Below are positions 41,064 to 49,031 of a stretch of DNA of 64,000 bases, piece after piece. The notes under the pieces are model-generated. The model was not told the DNA's origin. It made no database searches and saw only the letters and a list, made by a program, of their open reading frames with translations. Position numbers and translations under genes: made by a program. The DNA is from Streptomyces sp. CNQ-509. Lineage in GTDB: Bacteria; Actinomycetota; Actinomycetes; Streptomycetales; Streptomycetaceae. The stretch lies in NCBI RefSeq assembly GCF_001011035.1, contig NZ_CP011492.1:5501001-5565000 (forward strand), read 5' to 3'. Position 1 is the first letter of the stretch. Each line of letters begins with the position of its first letter.

Positions 41064-42562
41064 CGGGTGCCGTCCGCGGGGCGCGCCTCGTCGATGACGG
41101 GGACGACGAGGGGGACGGTGGCGGGGGCCGTCGCGGCGGCGGGTTCCGGTTCCGGCCGCGCGGGTGCGGCCTCCGGCGCGGGGCGCTCCTCCGGCGGCGT
41201 ACGGGCCTCGTCGCTGAGCCGTACGAGCAGCGCGACGATCACCCAGTTCGTCACCACGGAGGACCCGCCCTGCGCCAGGAACGGCGTGACCATCCCGGTG
41301 AGCGGGACCAGCCCCAGCACCCCGCCGGCGATCACCACCACCTGCAGCGTGATGATCGCGGCCAGGCCCGCGGCGAGCAGCGCGCCGAACGGCTCGCCGA
41401 TGGCGATGGCCGTGCGGTAGCCGCGGGCGACGAAGAGGGCGTAGAGCAGGAAGAGCGCGGTCAGTCCCGCGATCCCCAGTTCCTCGCCCGCGGTGGCCAG
41501 GATGAAGTCCGACTTGCCGGCGAAGCCGATCAGCAGCGAGTGGCCCTGCCCGAGCCCCGTGCCCAGCGCGCCGCCCGCCGCGAACGCGAACAGCGACTGC
41601 GCCAACTGCCCGGGCCCGTGCCCCTCCTCGATGGCGCGGAACGGCGACAGCCAGTCCTCCACCCGTGTGTGCACGTGCGGCTCCAGCGCGCCGACGGCCG
41701 CCGCCCCCGCCGCGGCCAGCAGCAGCCCGACGGCCAGCCAGCCGAGCCGCCCGGTGGCCACGTACAGCATCGCCACGAAGAGGCTGAAGAACAGCAGCGA
41801 GGCGCCGATGTCCCGCTCCAGGATCAGCAGCACCAGGCTGATGCCCCAGACCGCGACGATCGGACCGAGCACGCGCCGCGGCGGCAGCAGCAGGCGGCGG
41901 ATGCGCGGGCCGCTGGTGAAGGTGAGGGCGTGGCGGTTGGCGGCGAGGTAGGAGGCGAAGAAGACCGCGAGCAGCACCTTGGCGAACTCGCTGGGCTGGA
42001 GGGAGAGACCGCCGATCCGGATCCAGATCCTGGCGCCGTTGACGGCGGGGAAGAGGATCGGCGCGGCCATCAGGCACAGGGCGGTGAACGCGTACTTCGC
42101 GGCGCGGGGGCGCAGGTCGCGGTGGTCGCGGAGGACGAGGAGGACGCCGGCGAAGAGGGCGACGCCCACGGTGGACCAGAGGAGTTGGGTGGGCGCGGCG
42201 CGGTCGCCGGGGGTGTCCTGGTCGAGGCGGTGGATGAGGACCAGGCCGAGGCCGTTGAGCAGCAGCGCCACCGGCAGCAGCACGGGGTCCGCGCGGGGGG
42301 CGCGGAAGCGGACGACGAGGTGGGCGGCGAGGGCGAGCCCGGCGAGGCCGCCGAGGTGGGTGGCCAGGCCGGCGGGGAGCGCGCCGGAGGTGGCGTAGCC
42401 GACGTTGGCGTAGCCGTAGGCGATGACGCCGACGGCGCAGACCAGGAGCCCGAGTTCGGCGCCGCGGCGGCGGGGGCGGGGCACGGGGGGCGGCGGCGTG
42501 GCCAGCCGCCGGGCACGGCCCGGCGGGCGGAGGGCCTGGGCCGGGTCGGTGGCGGTGGTCAT
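41060..42562 (-). CDS. FtsW/RodA/SpoVE-family SEDS glycosyltransferase
   Basis: A 500-residue multi-pass membrane protein with about ten to twelve hydrophobic segments. SEDS signatures are visible: RIWIRIGGLSLQPSEFAKVL, LILERDIGASLLFF (conserved Asp), AQSLFAFAAGGALGTGLGQG, ILATAGEELGIAG and the end TGMVTPFLAQGGSSVVTNW. It polymerises lipid II into glycan strands in partnership with the PBP2 encoded next. The soluble ends are a Pro/Arg-rich N-terminus and a Pro/Ala/Glu-rich C-terminus. ATG 42562 is the only start giving a complete first membrane helix. Confidence 0.94.
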   Translation of the reverse strand: MTTATDPAQALRPPGRARRLATPPPPVPRPRRRGAELGLLVCAVGVIAYGYANVGYATSGALPAGLATHLGGLAGLALAAHLVVRFRAPRADPVLLPVALLLNGLGLVLIHRLDQDTPGDRAAPTQLLWSTVGVALFAGVLLVLRDHRDLRPRAAKYAFTALCLMAAPILFPAVNGARIWIRIGGLSLQPSEFAKVLLAVFFASYLAANRHALTFTSGPRIRRLLLPPRRVLGPIVAVWGISLVLLILERDIGASLLFFSLFVAMLYVATGRLGWLAVGLLLAAAGAAAVGALEPHVHTRVEDWLSPFRAIEEGHGPGQLAQSLFAFAAGGALGTGLGQGHSLLIGFAGKSDFILATAGEELGIAGLTALFLLYALFVARGYRTAIAIGEPFGALLAAGLAAIITLQVVVIAGGVLGLVPLTGMVTPFLAQGGSSVVTNWVIVALLVRLSDEARTPPEERPAPEAAPARPEPEPAAATAPATVPLVVPVIDEARPADGTR

Positions 42563-42690
42563 GCGGGCAACGTAACAAGCGGTGGCCGATTTGCCGGGTA
42601 TGCCGGGGGCGGGGTGGGTCGCGCGGACGGCGGGCCCCGGGCGCGGGTGCCCTCTCCGGCTGTACGGGGCGGGCGCCGGACCGCCGCGGG

Positions 42691-43395
42691 TCAGCCCTCG
42701 GCCCGTACCGCCTGCGCGAAGCGGTGCGCGACCTGCTGCCAGACCTGCGCCGACTCCCGCTCGTCGCGGTCCGCCCCGGTGCGCAGCCGGACCGGGTCGA
42801 AGCCGCGGGCGCGGATGGACTCGTCGCTCCATGCGTGCACGCGGTCGGCGCCGGCCTCCGGGTGGAACTGCACGCCCCACGCCCGGGCGCCGTAGCGGAA
42901 CGCCTGGTGCGGGCAGCGCTCGCTCTCCGCCAGCCACACCGCGCCCGCGGGCAGCTCCGTGATGGCGTCGACGTGCCGCTGGACGGCGGTCACCCGCGGC
43001 GGGAGCCCGGCGAAGAGCGCGTCCTCCGCGGCCTCCGGGCGCAGCGTGATCGGCGTGCTGCCCAGCTCCGGCTCGCCGTGCGAGGCGGTGACCCGGCCGC
43101 CGGCGACGTGGGCGAGGAGCTGGCCGCCCTGGCAGACGCCGAAGACCGGGACGTCCCGCTCCAGCGCCTCGGCGACCAGCTCGCGCACCGCCGCCAGCCA
43201 CGGCATCGCCACGTCGTCGTCGGGCATGGGGCTGCCGCCGAGCGGCAGGATCGCGGCGTGGTCGAGGCGGCGGGGGAGGGGCGCGCCCGCGTAGGCGTGC
43301 ACGACGTCGAGGGTGACGCCTTCCTGCTCCAGCCACGCGCCGAAGCGGCGGGGGCCGCCGCCGCGGCCGTTCTGCACCACGAGAACCTTCGTCAT
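42691..43395 (-). CDS. Class I glutamine amidotransferase-like protein
   Basis: A 234-residue triad amidotransferase. The nucleophile is Cys88 in VPVFGVCQGGQLLAHVAGG and the His is in WGVQFHPEAGAD, with the Glu two residues on, so the triad is complete. The glycine loop is ILPLGGSPMPDD. It resembles GMP synthase-like stand-alone amidotransferases of actinobacteria, some of which hydrolyse gamma-glutamyl compounds rather than supply ammonia. No synthase partner is adjacent. ATG 43395 follows a weak site. The gene stands alone between FtsW and a DUF6191-like gene. Confidence 0.88.
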   Translation of the reverse strand: MTKVLVVQNGRGGGPRRFGAWLEQEGVTLDVVHAYAGAPLPRRLDHAAILPLGGSPMPDDDVAMPWLAAVRELVAEALERDVPVFGVCQGGQLLAHVAGGRVTASHGEPELGSTPITLRPEAAEDALFAGLPPRVTAVQRHVDAITELPAGAVWLAESERCPHQAFRYGARAWGVQFHPEAGADRVHAWSDESIRARGFDPVRLRTGADRDERESAQVWQQVAHRFAQAVRAEG

Positions 43396-43410
43396 GCGTG
43401 CGATTCTCGG

Positions 43411-43740
43411 TCAGCTACGCGCGCGGGGCATCGGCGGGGGTGGGGGCGGCCTGCGGCGGGACCGCGTCGGCCGGCTCGGCGTCGGCGGCTCCGCGTCGTT
43501 GGGCTCCGCGTCGTTGGGCTCCGCGCCGGCCGGTACGGCATCGGAAGGCACCGCGTCCGCCGGCTCCTCCGCCGGCTTCGCCGCCTCCCCGAGGGCGATG
43601 ACGACCTTGCCCGACGTGAGGTCTATCGGCCCGCGGTGCGGATCGCCCGAGCCCACGTCGTCCACGACGAGCTCCATCCGCTCGCGCGCCCGCCGGGCGT
43701 GGGCATGGCTGGGCGCGAACAGCTCCGCAACGATGTTCAT
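43411..43740 (-). CDS. DUF6191-like protein with repetitive acidic tail
   Basis: 109 residues from ATG 43740. The first part, MNIVAELFAPSHAHARRARE then ELVVDDVGSGDPHRGPIDLT and SGKVVIAL, matches my memory of the small DUF6191 proteins of Streptomyces. After residue 55 the sequence becomes a low-complexity repeat (PSDAVPAGAEPNDAEPNDAE) and an Arg/Pro-rich end, longer than typical family members. The repeat comes from short tandem duplications around 43490-43530. No known function. Confidence 0.65.
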   Translation of the reverse strand: MNIVAELFAPSHAHARRARERMELVVDDVGSGDPHRGPIDLTSGKVVIALGEAAKPAEEPADAVPSDAVPAGAEPNDAEPNDAEPPTPSRPTRSRRRPPPPPPMPRARS

Positions 43741-43811
43741 CCCCGCGCCTCCCGCGACTCGGCTCGTCCGAAGAACGCCGCGGCCCGCGGAACCGTTCCC
43801 GCCGCGCCGCC

Positions 43812-44789
43812 TCAGGCCGTCAGCCAGCCGCCCGAGACGTCCACGTCCGTGCCCACGACCGGCGCCGCCGCGGACGAGCCCAGCCACATCATCACCGCGG
43901 CCATCTCCTCGGCCCGCACGATGCGCCGGATCGGGTAGTCCCGCGCGATCTCCTCGTACGTCAGGTCGAACGCCTCCGCCGCCCGCCGCAGCATCGGGGT
44001 GTCCACCGCCCCCGGGGCGAACGCCGTCACGCGCACGCCCTCCGGCGCGTACTCCAGCGCGGCGACCTTGGTGAGCGAGGCCACCGCGTGCTTGCTGGCG
44101 TTGTACGGGGAGATGGTCGCGAAGCCGACCTCGGCCGAGATCGACGCCGTGTTGACGACGACCCCGCCGCCCTGCTCCAGCATCTGCGGGATCTCGTACT
44201 TCATGCAGAGGAACGTCCCGGCGGCGTTGGTGCGCCACACGTCCTCCATGTCCGCGAGCGTCTGCTCGTGCAGCCGCACCGCGCGCGGGCTCTCGACGCC
44301 CGCGTTGTTGTACGCGACGTCGACGCGCCCGTACCGCCGCACGCAGCCGTGCACGAAGTCCCGTACCTGGCCCTCGTGGCGCACGTCCGCGCGCATGTAC
44401 GTGGCCTCGCCGCCCGCGCGGCGGATGTCCGCCTCGATCTCGCGGCCGAGCCGGGCCCGGCGGCCGCAGAAGAACACCTTCGCGCCGCGGCCCGCCAGCG
44501 CGCGGGCGGCGGCCTCGCCCATGCCGGACGTGGCGCCGGTGACGAGCACCACCTTGCCGTCGAACTCACCGCCCCCGGCGCTCTTCGCCCCGGCGGCGGC
44601 CGGGGCGGCGGCCCGCGCGGTGCCGGTCCCGGCGGCGCCCGCGGCCAGCCCCGCGGTCAGGCCGGCGGCGCCGGTCCTGAGCAGGGCGCGTCTGTACGCG
44701 GGTATGCCGGCGGCGCGTTCGGAAGTGGGGCGTTCGGAGGCGGGGTGTGAAGCCGCGGGCCGGGCGTCGCCGGTCTCGTGTGCGGGCAT
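43812..44789 (-). CDS. Short-chain dehydrogenase with a twin-arginine-like leader
   Basis: A 325-residue SDR. The first 75 residues carry YRRALLRTGAAGLTAGLAAG, a twin-arginine-type signal ending near TGTARA. The SDR core follows: VVLVTGATSGMGEAAARAL (NAD(P)-binding), AYNNAGVE, Ser in VVNTASISAEVG and the YNASK active-site pair, then PGAVDTPML and VDVSGGWL. If the leader works, the folded enzyme with bound cofactor would be exported by Tat, which is rare for SDRs. Otherwise it is an extended cytoplasmic enzyme. Substrate unknown. It diverges from a LysR regulator 129 bases away that probably controls it. Confidence 0.88.
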   Translation of the reverse strand: MPAHETGDARPAASHPASERPTSERAAGIPAYRRALLRTGAAGLTAGLAAGAAGTGTARAAAPAAAGAKSAGGGEFDGKVVLVTGATSGMGEAAARALAGRGAKVFFCGRRARLGREIEADIRRAGGEATYMRADVRHEGQVRDFVHGCVRRYGRVDVAYNNAGVESPRAVRLHEQTLADMEDVWRTNAAGTFLCMKYEIPQMLEQGGGVVVNTASISAEVGFATISPYNASKHAVASLTKVAALEYAPEGVRVTAFAPGAVDTPMLRRAAEAFDLTYEEIARDYPIRRIVRAEEMAAVMMWLGSSAAAPVVGTDVDVSGGWLTA

Positions 44790-44918
44790 GGGCGGGCTCC
44801 TCTCCGCGGTACGGGCGGGGCCGTGCGGCCCTGCCCGTACCGGTTCGTGTCCGGGTCGGGACCACCGAAACACCGGAGTTCCGTGCCGGTCCAATGCCTG
44901 CACCCATACGCTTCCGGC

Positions 44919-45854
44919 ATGGATGAGCAGCCGGCCGCCGAGGTTCCCGCGGCGGACGTCGACACGCGCGTGCTGCGCTACTTCCTCGCCGTGGCCGCGC
45001 GGTTGAGCTTCACGGAAGCCGCGCGCGAGCTGTACGTCACCCAGCCCTCGCTGAGCCGGCAGATCCGCCGGCTGGAGGCCGACCTGGGCGCCGAGCTGTT
45101 CGAACGCGCCGGGCGCGAGGTGCGGTTGACGGCGGCCGGCGAGGCGCTGGTGCCCGCGGCCCGCCGGGTCACCGGCGAGTGGGCGGCGGCGGTACGCGAG
45201 GTCCGTACCGCCGCGGCGGCGGCCCGCGACGTGCTGCGGCTCGGCTTCGTCGCCACCGGCGCGGGGCCGCTGGGGCTGCGGGCGCGGGCGGCGTTCGCCG
45301 CGCGGCGGCCCGGCACGGTGCTGGAACCCAAGCGGTTCGACTGGGGCGGCGAGGCCGAGGGCCTGCGCCGCGGCCTGGCCGACGTGGCGTTCGTCTGGCT
45401 GCCCGCCGACCTGACGGGGCTGCACGCGCGCACCGTCGCCACCGAGCGCCGCTGGGTCGCCCTCCCGCGCGCGCACGCGCTCGCCGCGCGGCCGGACGTG
45501 GGCATCGCGGACCTCGGCGACCAGCAACTGATGTGGACGCGCCGGGCGCCGAAGGCGTGGGTCGACTGGTGGGCGGTCAACCCGCGCCCCGACGGCTCCG
45601 AGCCGCTGTGGGGGCCGGAGAACGACAACGTCGAGGAGATGCTGGAACAGGTGGCGGCGGGCGGGGCGGTGTGCTTCGCCGCGGAGTCGATGACCACGTA
45701 CTACACGCACCCCGAGCTGGTCTGGCGGCCGGTGCGCGACATCGAGCCGCTGCGGATCGCGGTGGCCTGGCCGCGGGAGCGGACGAGCCCGCAGGTCGCG
45801 GACTTCCTGGCGGCGGTACGGGAGTGCGTCCGCGACCCGGAGGCCCACGCGTGA
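44919..45854 (+). CDS. LysR-family regulator
   Basis: A 311-residue LTTR. The helix-turn-helix is LRYFLAVAARLSFTEAAREL, YVTQPSLSRQIRRLEADLGA and ELFERAGREVRLTAAGEAL. The inducer-binding domain contains LRLGFVATGAGPLGL, GLRRGLADVAFVWLP and WVALPRAHALAARPDV. LysR proteins generally control the divergent gene, here the SDR, through sites in the shared 129-base region. The C-terminal stop is only 4 bases from the convergent HxlR stop. The ATG at 44919 gives the normal distance to the helix-turn-helix. Confidence 0.92.
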   Translation: MDEQPAAEVPAADVDTRVLRYFLAVAARLSFTEAARELYVTQPSLSRQIRRLEADLGAELFERAGREVRLTAAGEALVPAARRVTGEWAAAVREVRTAAAAARDVLRLGFVATGAGPLGLRARAAFAARRPGTVLEPKRFDWGGEAEGLRRGLADVAFVWLPADLTGLHARTVATERRWVALPRAHALAARPDVGIADLGDQQLMWTRRAPKAWVDWWAVNPRPDGSEPLWGPENDNVEEMLEQVAAGGAVCFAAESMTTYYTHPELVWRPVRDIEPLRIAVAWPRERTSPQVADFLAAVRECVRDPEAHA

Positions 45855-45858
45855 GCCC

Positions 45859-46281
45859 TCAGCCCTCCGGCGCCGCCGCCCCCGGCTCCTGCTTCTCGTA
45901 GCGCTCGCGGGCCGCGTGCACCTCCTCGATGTGCTCCTCCGCCCAGTCCTTCACGGCGGTGAGGAGCCCGGCGAGGCTGCGGCCGAGCGGCGTCAGCTCG
46001 TAGTCGACGCGGACCGGGACGGAGGGCGTGACGGCGCGGGTGAGGATGCCGTCGCGCTCCAGGGTGCGCAGGGTCTGGGTGAGCATCTTCGGGCTGACGC
46101 CGGCGATCTTCCGGCGCAGGTCGCTGTAGCGCCGCGGGCCGCCGGAGAGGGCGGCGACGACGAGGCCGACCCACTTGTCGCTGAGGCGGCCGAGGAGCTG
46201 GTTGGTGGGGCAGTCGCGCATGAACGCGTCGTACGCGAAGCGCTCCTGCTCGCGCCGCTGGGCCGCCGTCATGGTCGCCAT
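45859..46281 (-). CDS. HxlR-family regulator
   Basis: A 140-residue winged-helix regulator. RDCPTNQLLGRLSDKWVGLV contains the conserved Cys24, which in several HxlR members senses quinones or electrophiles. RRYSDLRRKIAGVSPKMLTQ, TLRTLERDGILTR and VDYELTPLGRSL complete the domain. It diverges from a quinone-oxidoreductase-like gene, and a GGTA...TACC dyad lies between them, so control of a quinone-responsive reductase is a coherent inference. ATG 46281 is preceded by GGAGGAGAG. Confidence 0.92.
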   Translation of the reverse strand: MATMTAAQRREQERFAYDAFMRDCPTNQLLGRLSDKWVGLVVAALSGGPRRYSDLRRKIAGVSPKMLTQTLRTLERDGILTRAVTPSVPVRVDYELTPLGRSLAGLLTAVKDWAEEHIEEVHAARERYEKQEPGAAAPEG

Positions 46282-46312
46282 GGCTCTCCTCCGGGTGGCC
46301 TAGGCACTCTCA

Positions 46313-46336
46313 GGTAACTACTTACTGAAAGATACC
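46313..46336. promoter_or_regulatory. Candidate HxlR operator
   Basis: A 24-base element beginning GGTAACTACTTACTGA and ending GATACC, with GGTA/TACC arms and an internal ACTTACTGAAAG core. It is AT-rich in a GC-rich background, centred 67 bases from the reductase start and 43 from the regulator start. Confidence 0.5.
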
Positions 46337-46391
46337 AGCTATTCCTAGGGTTGCGGCAGCGGAACCGATACCGATCAGGGAGAGACAGGTC

Positions 46392-47279
46392 ATGCGTGCT
46401 GCAGTGGTAACGGAGTTCGGCGGCCCCGAGGCCGTCACGATCGCCGACGTGGAGGTGGTCGAGCCGGGCGCGGGGCAGGTGCGGATCAAGGTGGCCGCGG
46501 CGGCGGTCAACCCCGTGGATGCCGGCACGCGCGCCGGTGTCTTCGGCGCCGCGCCGGGCGGGGCGTACACGGGACTCGGCTGGGACGTCGCGGGGACGGT
46601 GGACGTGGCGGGCGCCGGATTCGCCGCGGGCGAGGCGGTCGTCGCGCTCGTGCACGGGGTGGCGAAGCCGCTGGGCTCGCACGCCGAGTACGTGGTCGTG
46701 GACGGCGCCGCGGCGGCCCCGGCACCGGCGACGGCGGACGCCGTGCACGCCGCGACGCTGCCGCTCAACGCGCTCGCCGCCGACCAGGCGCTGGGCCTGC
46801 TGGACCTCACGCCGGGCACTTCGCTGCTGGTCACGGGTGCGGCCGGGGCGCTCGGCGGGTACGCGATCCAGCTCGCCGCCGCCCGCGGCGTCGCGGTGAC
46901 GGGGCTGGCCCGGGAGACGGACGAGGAGCTGGTCCGCGGCCTCGGCGCGGCGTTCACGACGGCCCCGGCCGCCGCCGGCTACGACGCCGTGCTCGACGCG
47001 GCGGTGCTCGGCGGCGAGCGGGCCCTGCCCTGGACCCGTGACGGCGGCGCGTTCGCCGCGGTCATCCCGAACACCGCACCGCCCCCGGTCCGCGGCATCC
47101 GCACCGCGGCCCTCGACGTCCGCGCCGACGGCCCGCGGCTGGCGGAGCTGGCCCGGCTCGTCGACGACGGCGTGCTGACACTCCGGGTCGCCGGGACGTA
47201 CGACCTGGCCGACGCCCCGAAGGCGCACGCCCGGCTCGCGGAGGGCGGGATACGGGGGCGGCTGGTGCTGGTGCCGTAA
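46392..47279 (+). CDS. Zinc-independent quinone oxidoreductase-like (MDR family) protein
   Basis: A 295-residue medium-chain reductase without zinc ligands. It has VKVAAAAVNPVDAGTRAGVF in related form, GLGWDVAGTVDVAGAGFAAG, LPLNALAADQALGLLDL and the NADPH motif LLVTGAAGALGGYAIQLAA. It ends in HARLAEGGIRGRLVLVP. Family members reduce quinones or enones with NADPH in the cytoplasm. It is slightly short of the usual 310-330 residues but shows no gap in the core. Expression is probably controlled by the divergent HxlR protein. Confidence 0.9.
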   Translation: MRAAVVTEFGGPEAVTIADVEVVEPGAGQVRIKVAAAAVNPVDAGTRAGVFGAAPGGAYTGLGWDVAGTVDVAGAGFAAGEAVVALVHGVAKPLGSHAEYVVVDGAAAAPAPATADAVHAATLPLNALAADQALGLLDLTPGTSLLVTGAAGALGGYAIQLAAARGVAVTGLARETDEELVRGLGAAFTTAPAAAGYDAVLDAAVLGGERALPWTRDGGAFAAVIPNTAPPPVRGIRTAALDVRADGPRLAELARLVDDGVLTLRVAGTYDLADAPKAHARLAEGGIRGRLVLVP

Positions 47280-47294
47280 GAAGGGCGCGCTGCC

Positions 47295-47328
47295 GTAAGG
47301 GGCAGGGCACCAGGAACGAGCCCCTTAC
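47295..47328. terminator. Hairpin between convergent reductase and TPR genes
   Basis: GTAAGGGGC and its exact complement GCCCCTTAC, separated by 16 bases, 15 bases after the reductase stop. Reasonable bidirectional terminator. Confidence 0.6.
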
Positions 47329-47372
47329 CCCACATGCGTTGCCCGCCCCCGGCGGGACCCCGGCGCCCCCGC

Positions 47373-47813
47373 TCAGCCCGCGGCCCCGAGCCGCACGGTG
47401 ATGCCGTCGCGGAGCGCCGCCGTCCGCTGATCGCCGTAGCCGGCGAGCAGGACGAGCGCCGTCTCCCAGTGGCCGCGCGCCCCGGCCGGATCGTCGGACC
47501 GCACCGCCGCGGCGAGGCCGTCGAGCGCGACGGCCTCGTGCCAGGGGTCGCCCAGCTCGTGAAAGCGGGCGGCGGCCCGGCGGTGGCAGGCGGCGGCCTC
47601 GTCGGCGCGGGCGAGCGCCCGGCAGGTCTCACCGGTCCCGTGCCAGGCGAGCGCCTCCCGGCCGCCGTCACCGACGCGGCGGTGCAGGGCGGCCGCCCGG
47701 TCGTACGTGGCAAGGGCCTCGTCGAACAGCCCGTTGGCCTGCTGCGCCGTTCCGGACATCTCGGAGCGGGTGGCGCCCGAGATGTCGCCCTGACCCTCCG
47801 CCGGGCGCGTCAC
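47373..47813 (-). CDS. Short TPR protein resembling the tail of a SARP/NB-ARC regulator
   Basis: 146 residues from GTG 47813, whose GTGA overlaps the stop of the VOC gene. It contains TPR units (LFDEALATYDRAAALHRRVG, EALAWHGTGETCRALARADE, AAACHRRAAARFHELGDPWH) and ends like the C-terminus of AfsR-type or NB-ARC-TPR regulators (DPAGARGHWETALVLLAGYG, then TAALRDGITVRL). No DNA-binding or NTPase domain is present. It is either a surviving fragment of a larger regulator now read by coupling to the upstream gene, or a small stand-alone TPR adaptor. Confidence 0.6.
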   Translation of the reverse strand: MTRPAEGQGDISGATRSEMSGTAQQANGLFDEALATYDRAAALHRRVGDGGREALAWHGTGETCRALARADEAAACHRRAAARFHELGDPWHEAVALDGLAAAVRSDDPAGARGHWETALVLLAGYGDQRTAALRDGITVRLGAAG

Positions 47814-48550
47814 GGCAGGGCGAGGACGCAGAACTCGTGGTCCTCCGGATCGGTCAGGCAGGTCCACGGGGCGTCGCCCTGGCCGACGTCGAGGTCGCGG
47901 GCGCCGAGGGCGCGCAGCCGGGCCACCTCCGCCTCCTTGTCGTCGCCGGGGTACGGCAGCAGGTCGAGGTGGACCCGGTCGGGGGCGGTCTTCGGGTTCG
48001 GGACGCGGAGGAGTTCGAGGTACGGGCCCGTGCCCGCGGCGGCGCGGAGCACCCCGTGCTCGTCGCTCACCTCGTGCACCTTCCAGTCCGTCGCCCCGCC
48101 CCAGAAGCGGGCCATGGCCCGCGGGTCCGCGCAGTCGACGACCACCGCGGCGACCGGCCCGGTGTCCCGGTAGACGTCCCGCGGCTCCAGCACGCAGAAC
48201 TCGTTGCCCTCCGGGTCGGCGAGCACCGTCCAGGGCACCTCCGCCTGGCCCACGTCCACGGGGGCCGCGCCGAGCGCACGGAGGCGTTCGACCAACTCCT
48301 CCTGGTGGGCCGCCGAGAGGGTGGCGAGATCGAGGTGCACGCGGTTCTTCGCCGCCGTCTTGGGTTCCGGTACGGGCACGACGTCGATGCCGAGGACGGC
48401 CGGGTGCGGCCACCGGAGGCCGCCTGCGGGGGCGACGTAGGTGGTGGCGCCGGACGCCTGCACCTCCCAGCCGAGCGCATCCGCCCAGAACCGGCCGACC
48501 GCCGGGTGGTCGACGGCCTTGATGTTCACCTGGACGGGTCGCAGAGGCAT
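47810..48550 (-). CDS. Two-domain VOC (glyoxalase-like) protein
   Basis: A 246-residue protein made of two glyoxalase/bleomycin-resistance-like halves. Each half has a similar series: VNIKAVDHPAVGRFWADALG, RVHLDLATLS and DPEGNEFCVLEP in the first; VVVDCADPRAMARFWGGATD, RVHLDLLPYP and DPEDHEFCVLALP in the second. The His and Glu positions that bind a divalent metal are partly kept. Such proteins bind or transform small hydrophobic molecules; substrate unknown. ATG 48550. It is followed with overlap by the TPR gene. Confidence 0.88.
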   Translation of the reverse strand: MPLRPVQVNIKAVDHPAVGRFWADALGWEVQASGATTYVAPAGGLRWPHPAVLGIDVVPVPEPKTAAKNRVHLDLATLSAAHQEELVERLRALGAAPVDVGQAEVPWTVLADPEGNEFCVLEPRDVYRDTGPVAAVVVDCADPRAMARFWGGATDWKVHEVSDEHGVLRAAAGTGPYLELLRVPNPKTAPDRVHLDLLPYPGDDKEAEVARLRALGARDLDVGQGDAPWTCLTDPEDHEFCVLALP

Positions 48551-48601
48551 ACCGGCGATCCTATGCACCCGTGTCGTGTGTGGCGGCTCGCTTCTGAAAA
48601 T

Positions 48602-48617
48602 CGAACACACGTATGAT
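48602..48617 (+). promoter_or_regulatory. SOS-like (LexA) box over a leaderless promoter
   Basis: CGAACACACGTATG at 48602-48615 differs at one position from the actinobacterial SOS consensus CGAACRNRYGTTYG. It overlaps a good -10 box, TATGAT (48612-48617), whose start point would fall almost on the GTG at 48626, predicting a leaderless, DNA-damage-inducible transcript. Confidence 0.5.
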
Positions 48618-48625
48618 AGTGAGTC

Positions 48626-48919
48626 GTGAGCGACTACGAGTTTCCGGAGGAGTTGCTGCGGGCGAAGCGGGAGTGGTTCGCCGTCGCGCAGCGGTTGGAG
48701 GAGTTTCCGCTGCGCCCGTACACGGACAGCGCGGGCGTCGAGCACCGGGCCGGCAGCAGATGGACGCCCGAGCTCGACCGGCAGGAGACGGTGCTGCGGA
48801 AGAGGTTCCGCGACCTGTCCATCGAGATATCCATCCACCCGTTCTGGGAGACGCTGAACGGGGGTACGGTCGCGGCGCGGATGGCGCTGCGCGAGGCGGC
48901 CCGGCCGCCGATCGGCTGA
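48626..48919 (+). CDS. Small conserved-looking protein, probably SOS-controlled
   Basis: 97 residues from GTG 48626. The sequence MSDYEFPEELLRAKREWFAV, LEEFPLRPYTDSAG, then RQETVLRKRFRDLSIEISIH and PFWETLN is helical. I recall similar small streptomycete proteins with a conserved xHPFW near the end, often near or controlled with translesion polymerase genes. There is no ribosome site upstream, consistent with a leaderless message from the TATGAT box. Function unknown; the SOS-like box suggests a role after DNA damage. Confidence 0.72.
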   Translation: MSDYEFPEELLRAKREWFAVAQRLEEFPLRPYTDSAGVEHRAGSRWTPELDRQETVLRKRFRDLSIEISIHPFWETLNGGTVAARMALREAARPPIG

Positions 48920-48952
48920 GGCCCGGGGCGGCGGCCGGCCCCGGACAGCCGT

Positions 48953-48983
48953 CCGGGGCGGGCGGGAAGTCCGCCCGCCCCGG
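48953..48983. terminator. Strong hairpin between the small protein and MFS gene
   Basis: A perfect 13-bp stem (CCGGGGCGGGCGG and its complement) with a 5-base loop, between two convergent genes. Confidence 0.82.
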
Positions 48984-49031
48984 AGGTGGTGGGGCGGGGT
49001 GCGGGTTTGCGGGCGACGCGGACGGCCGCGC

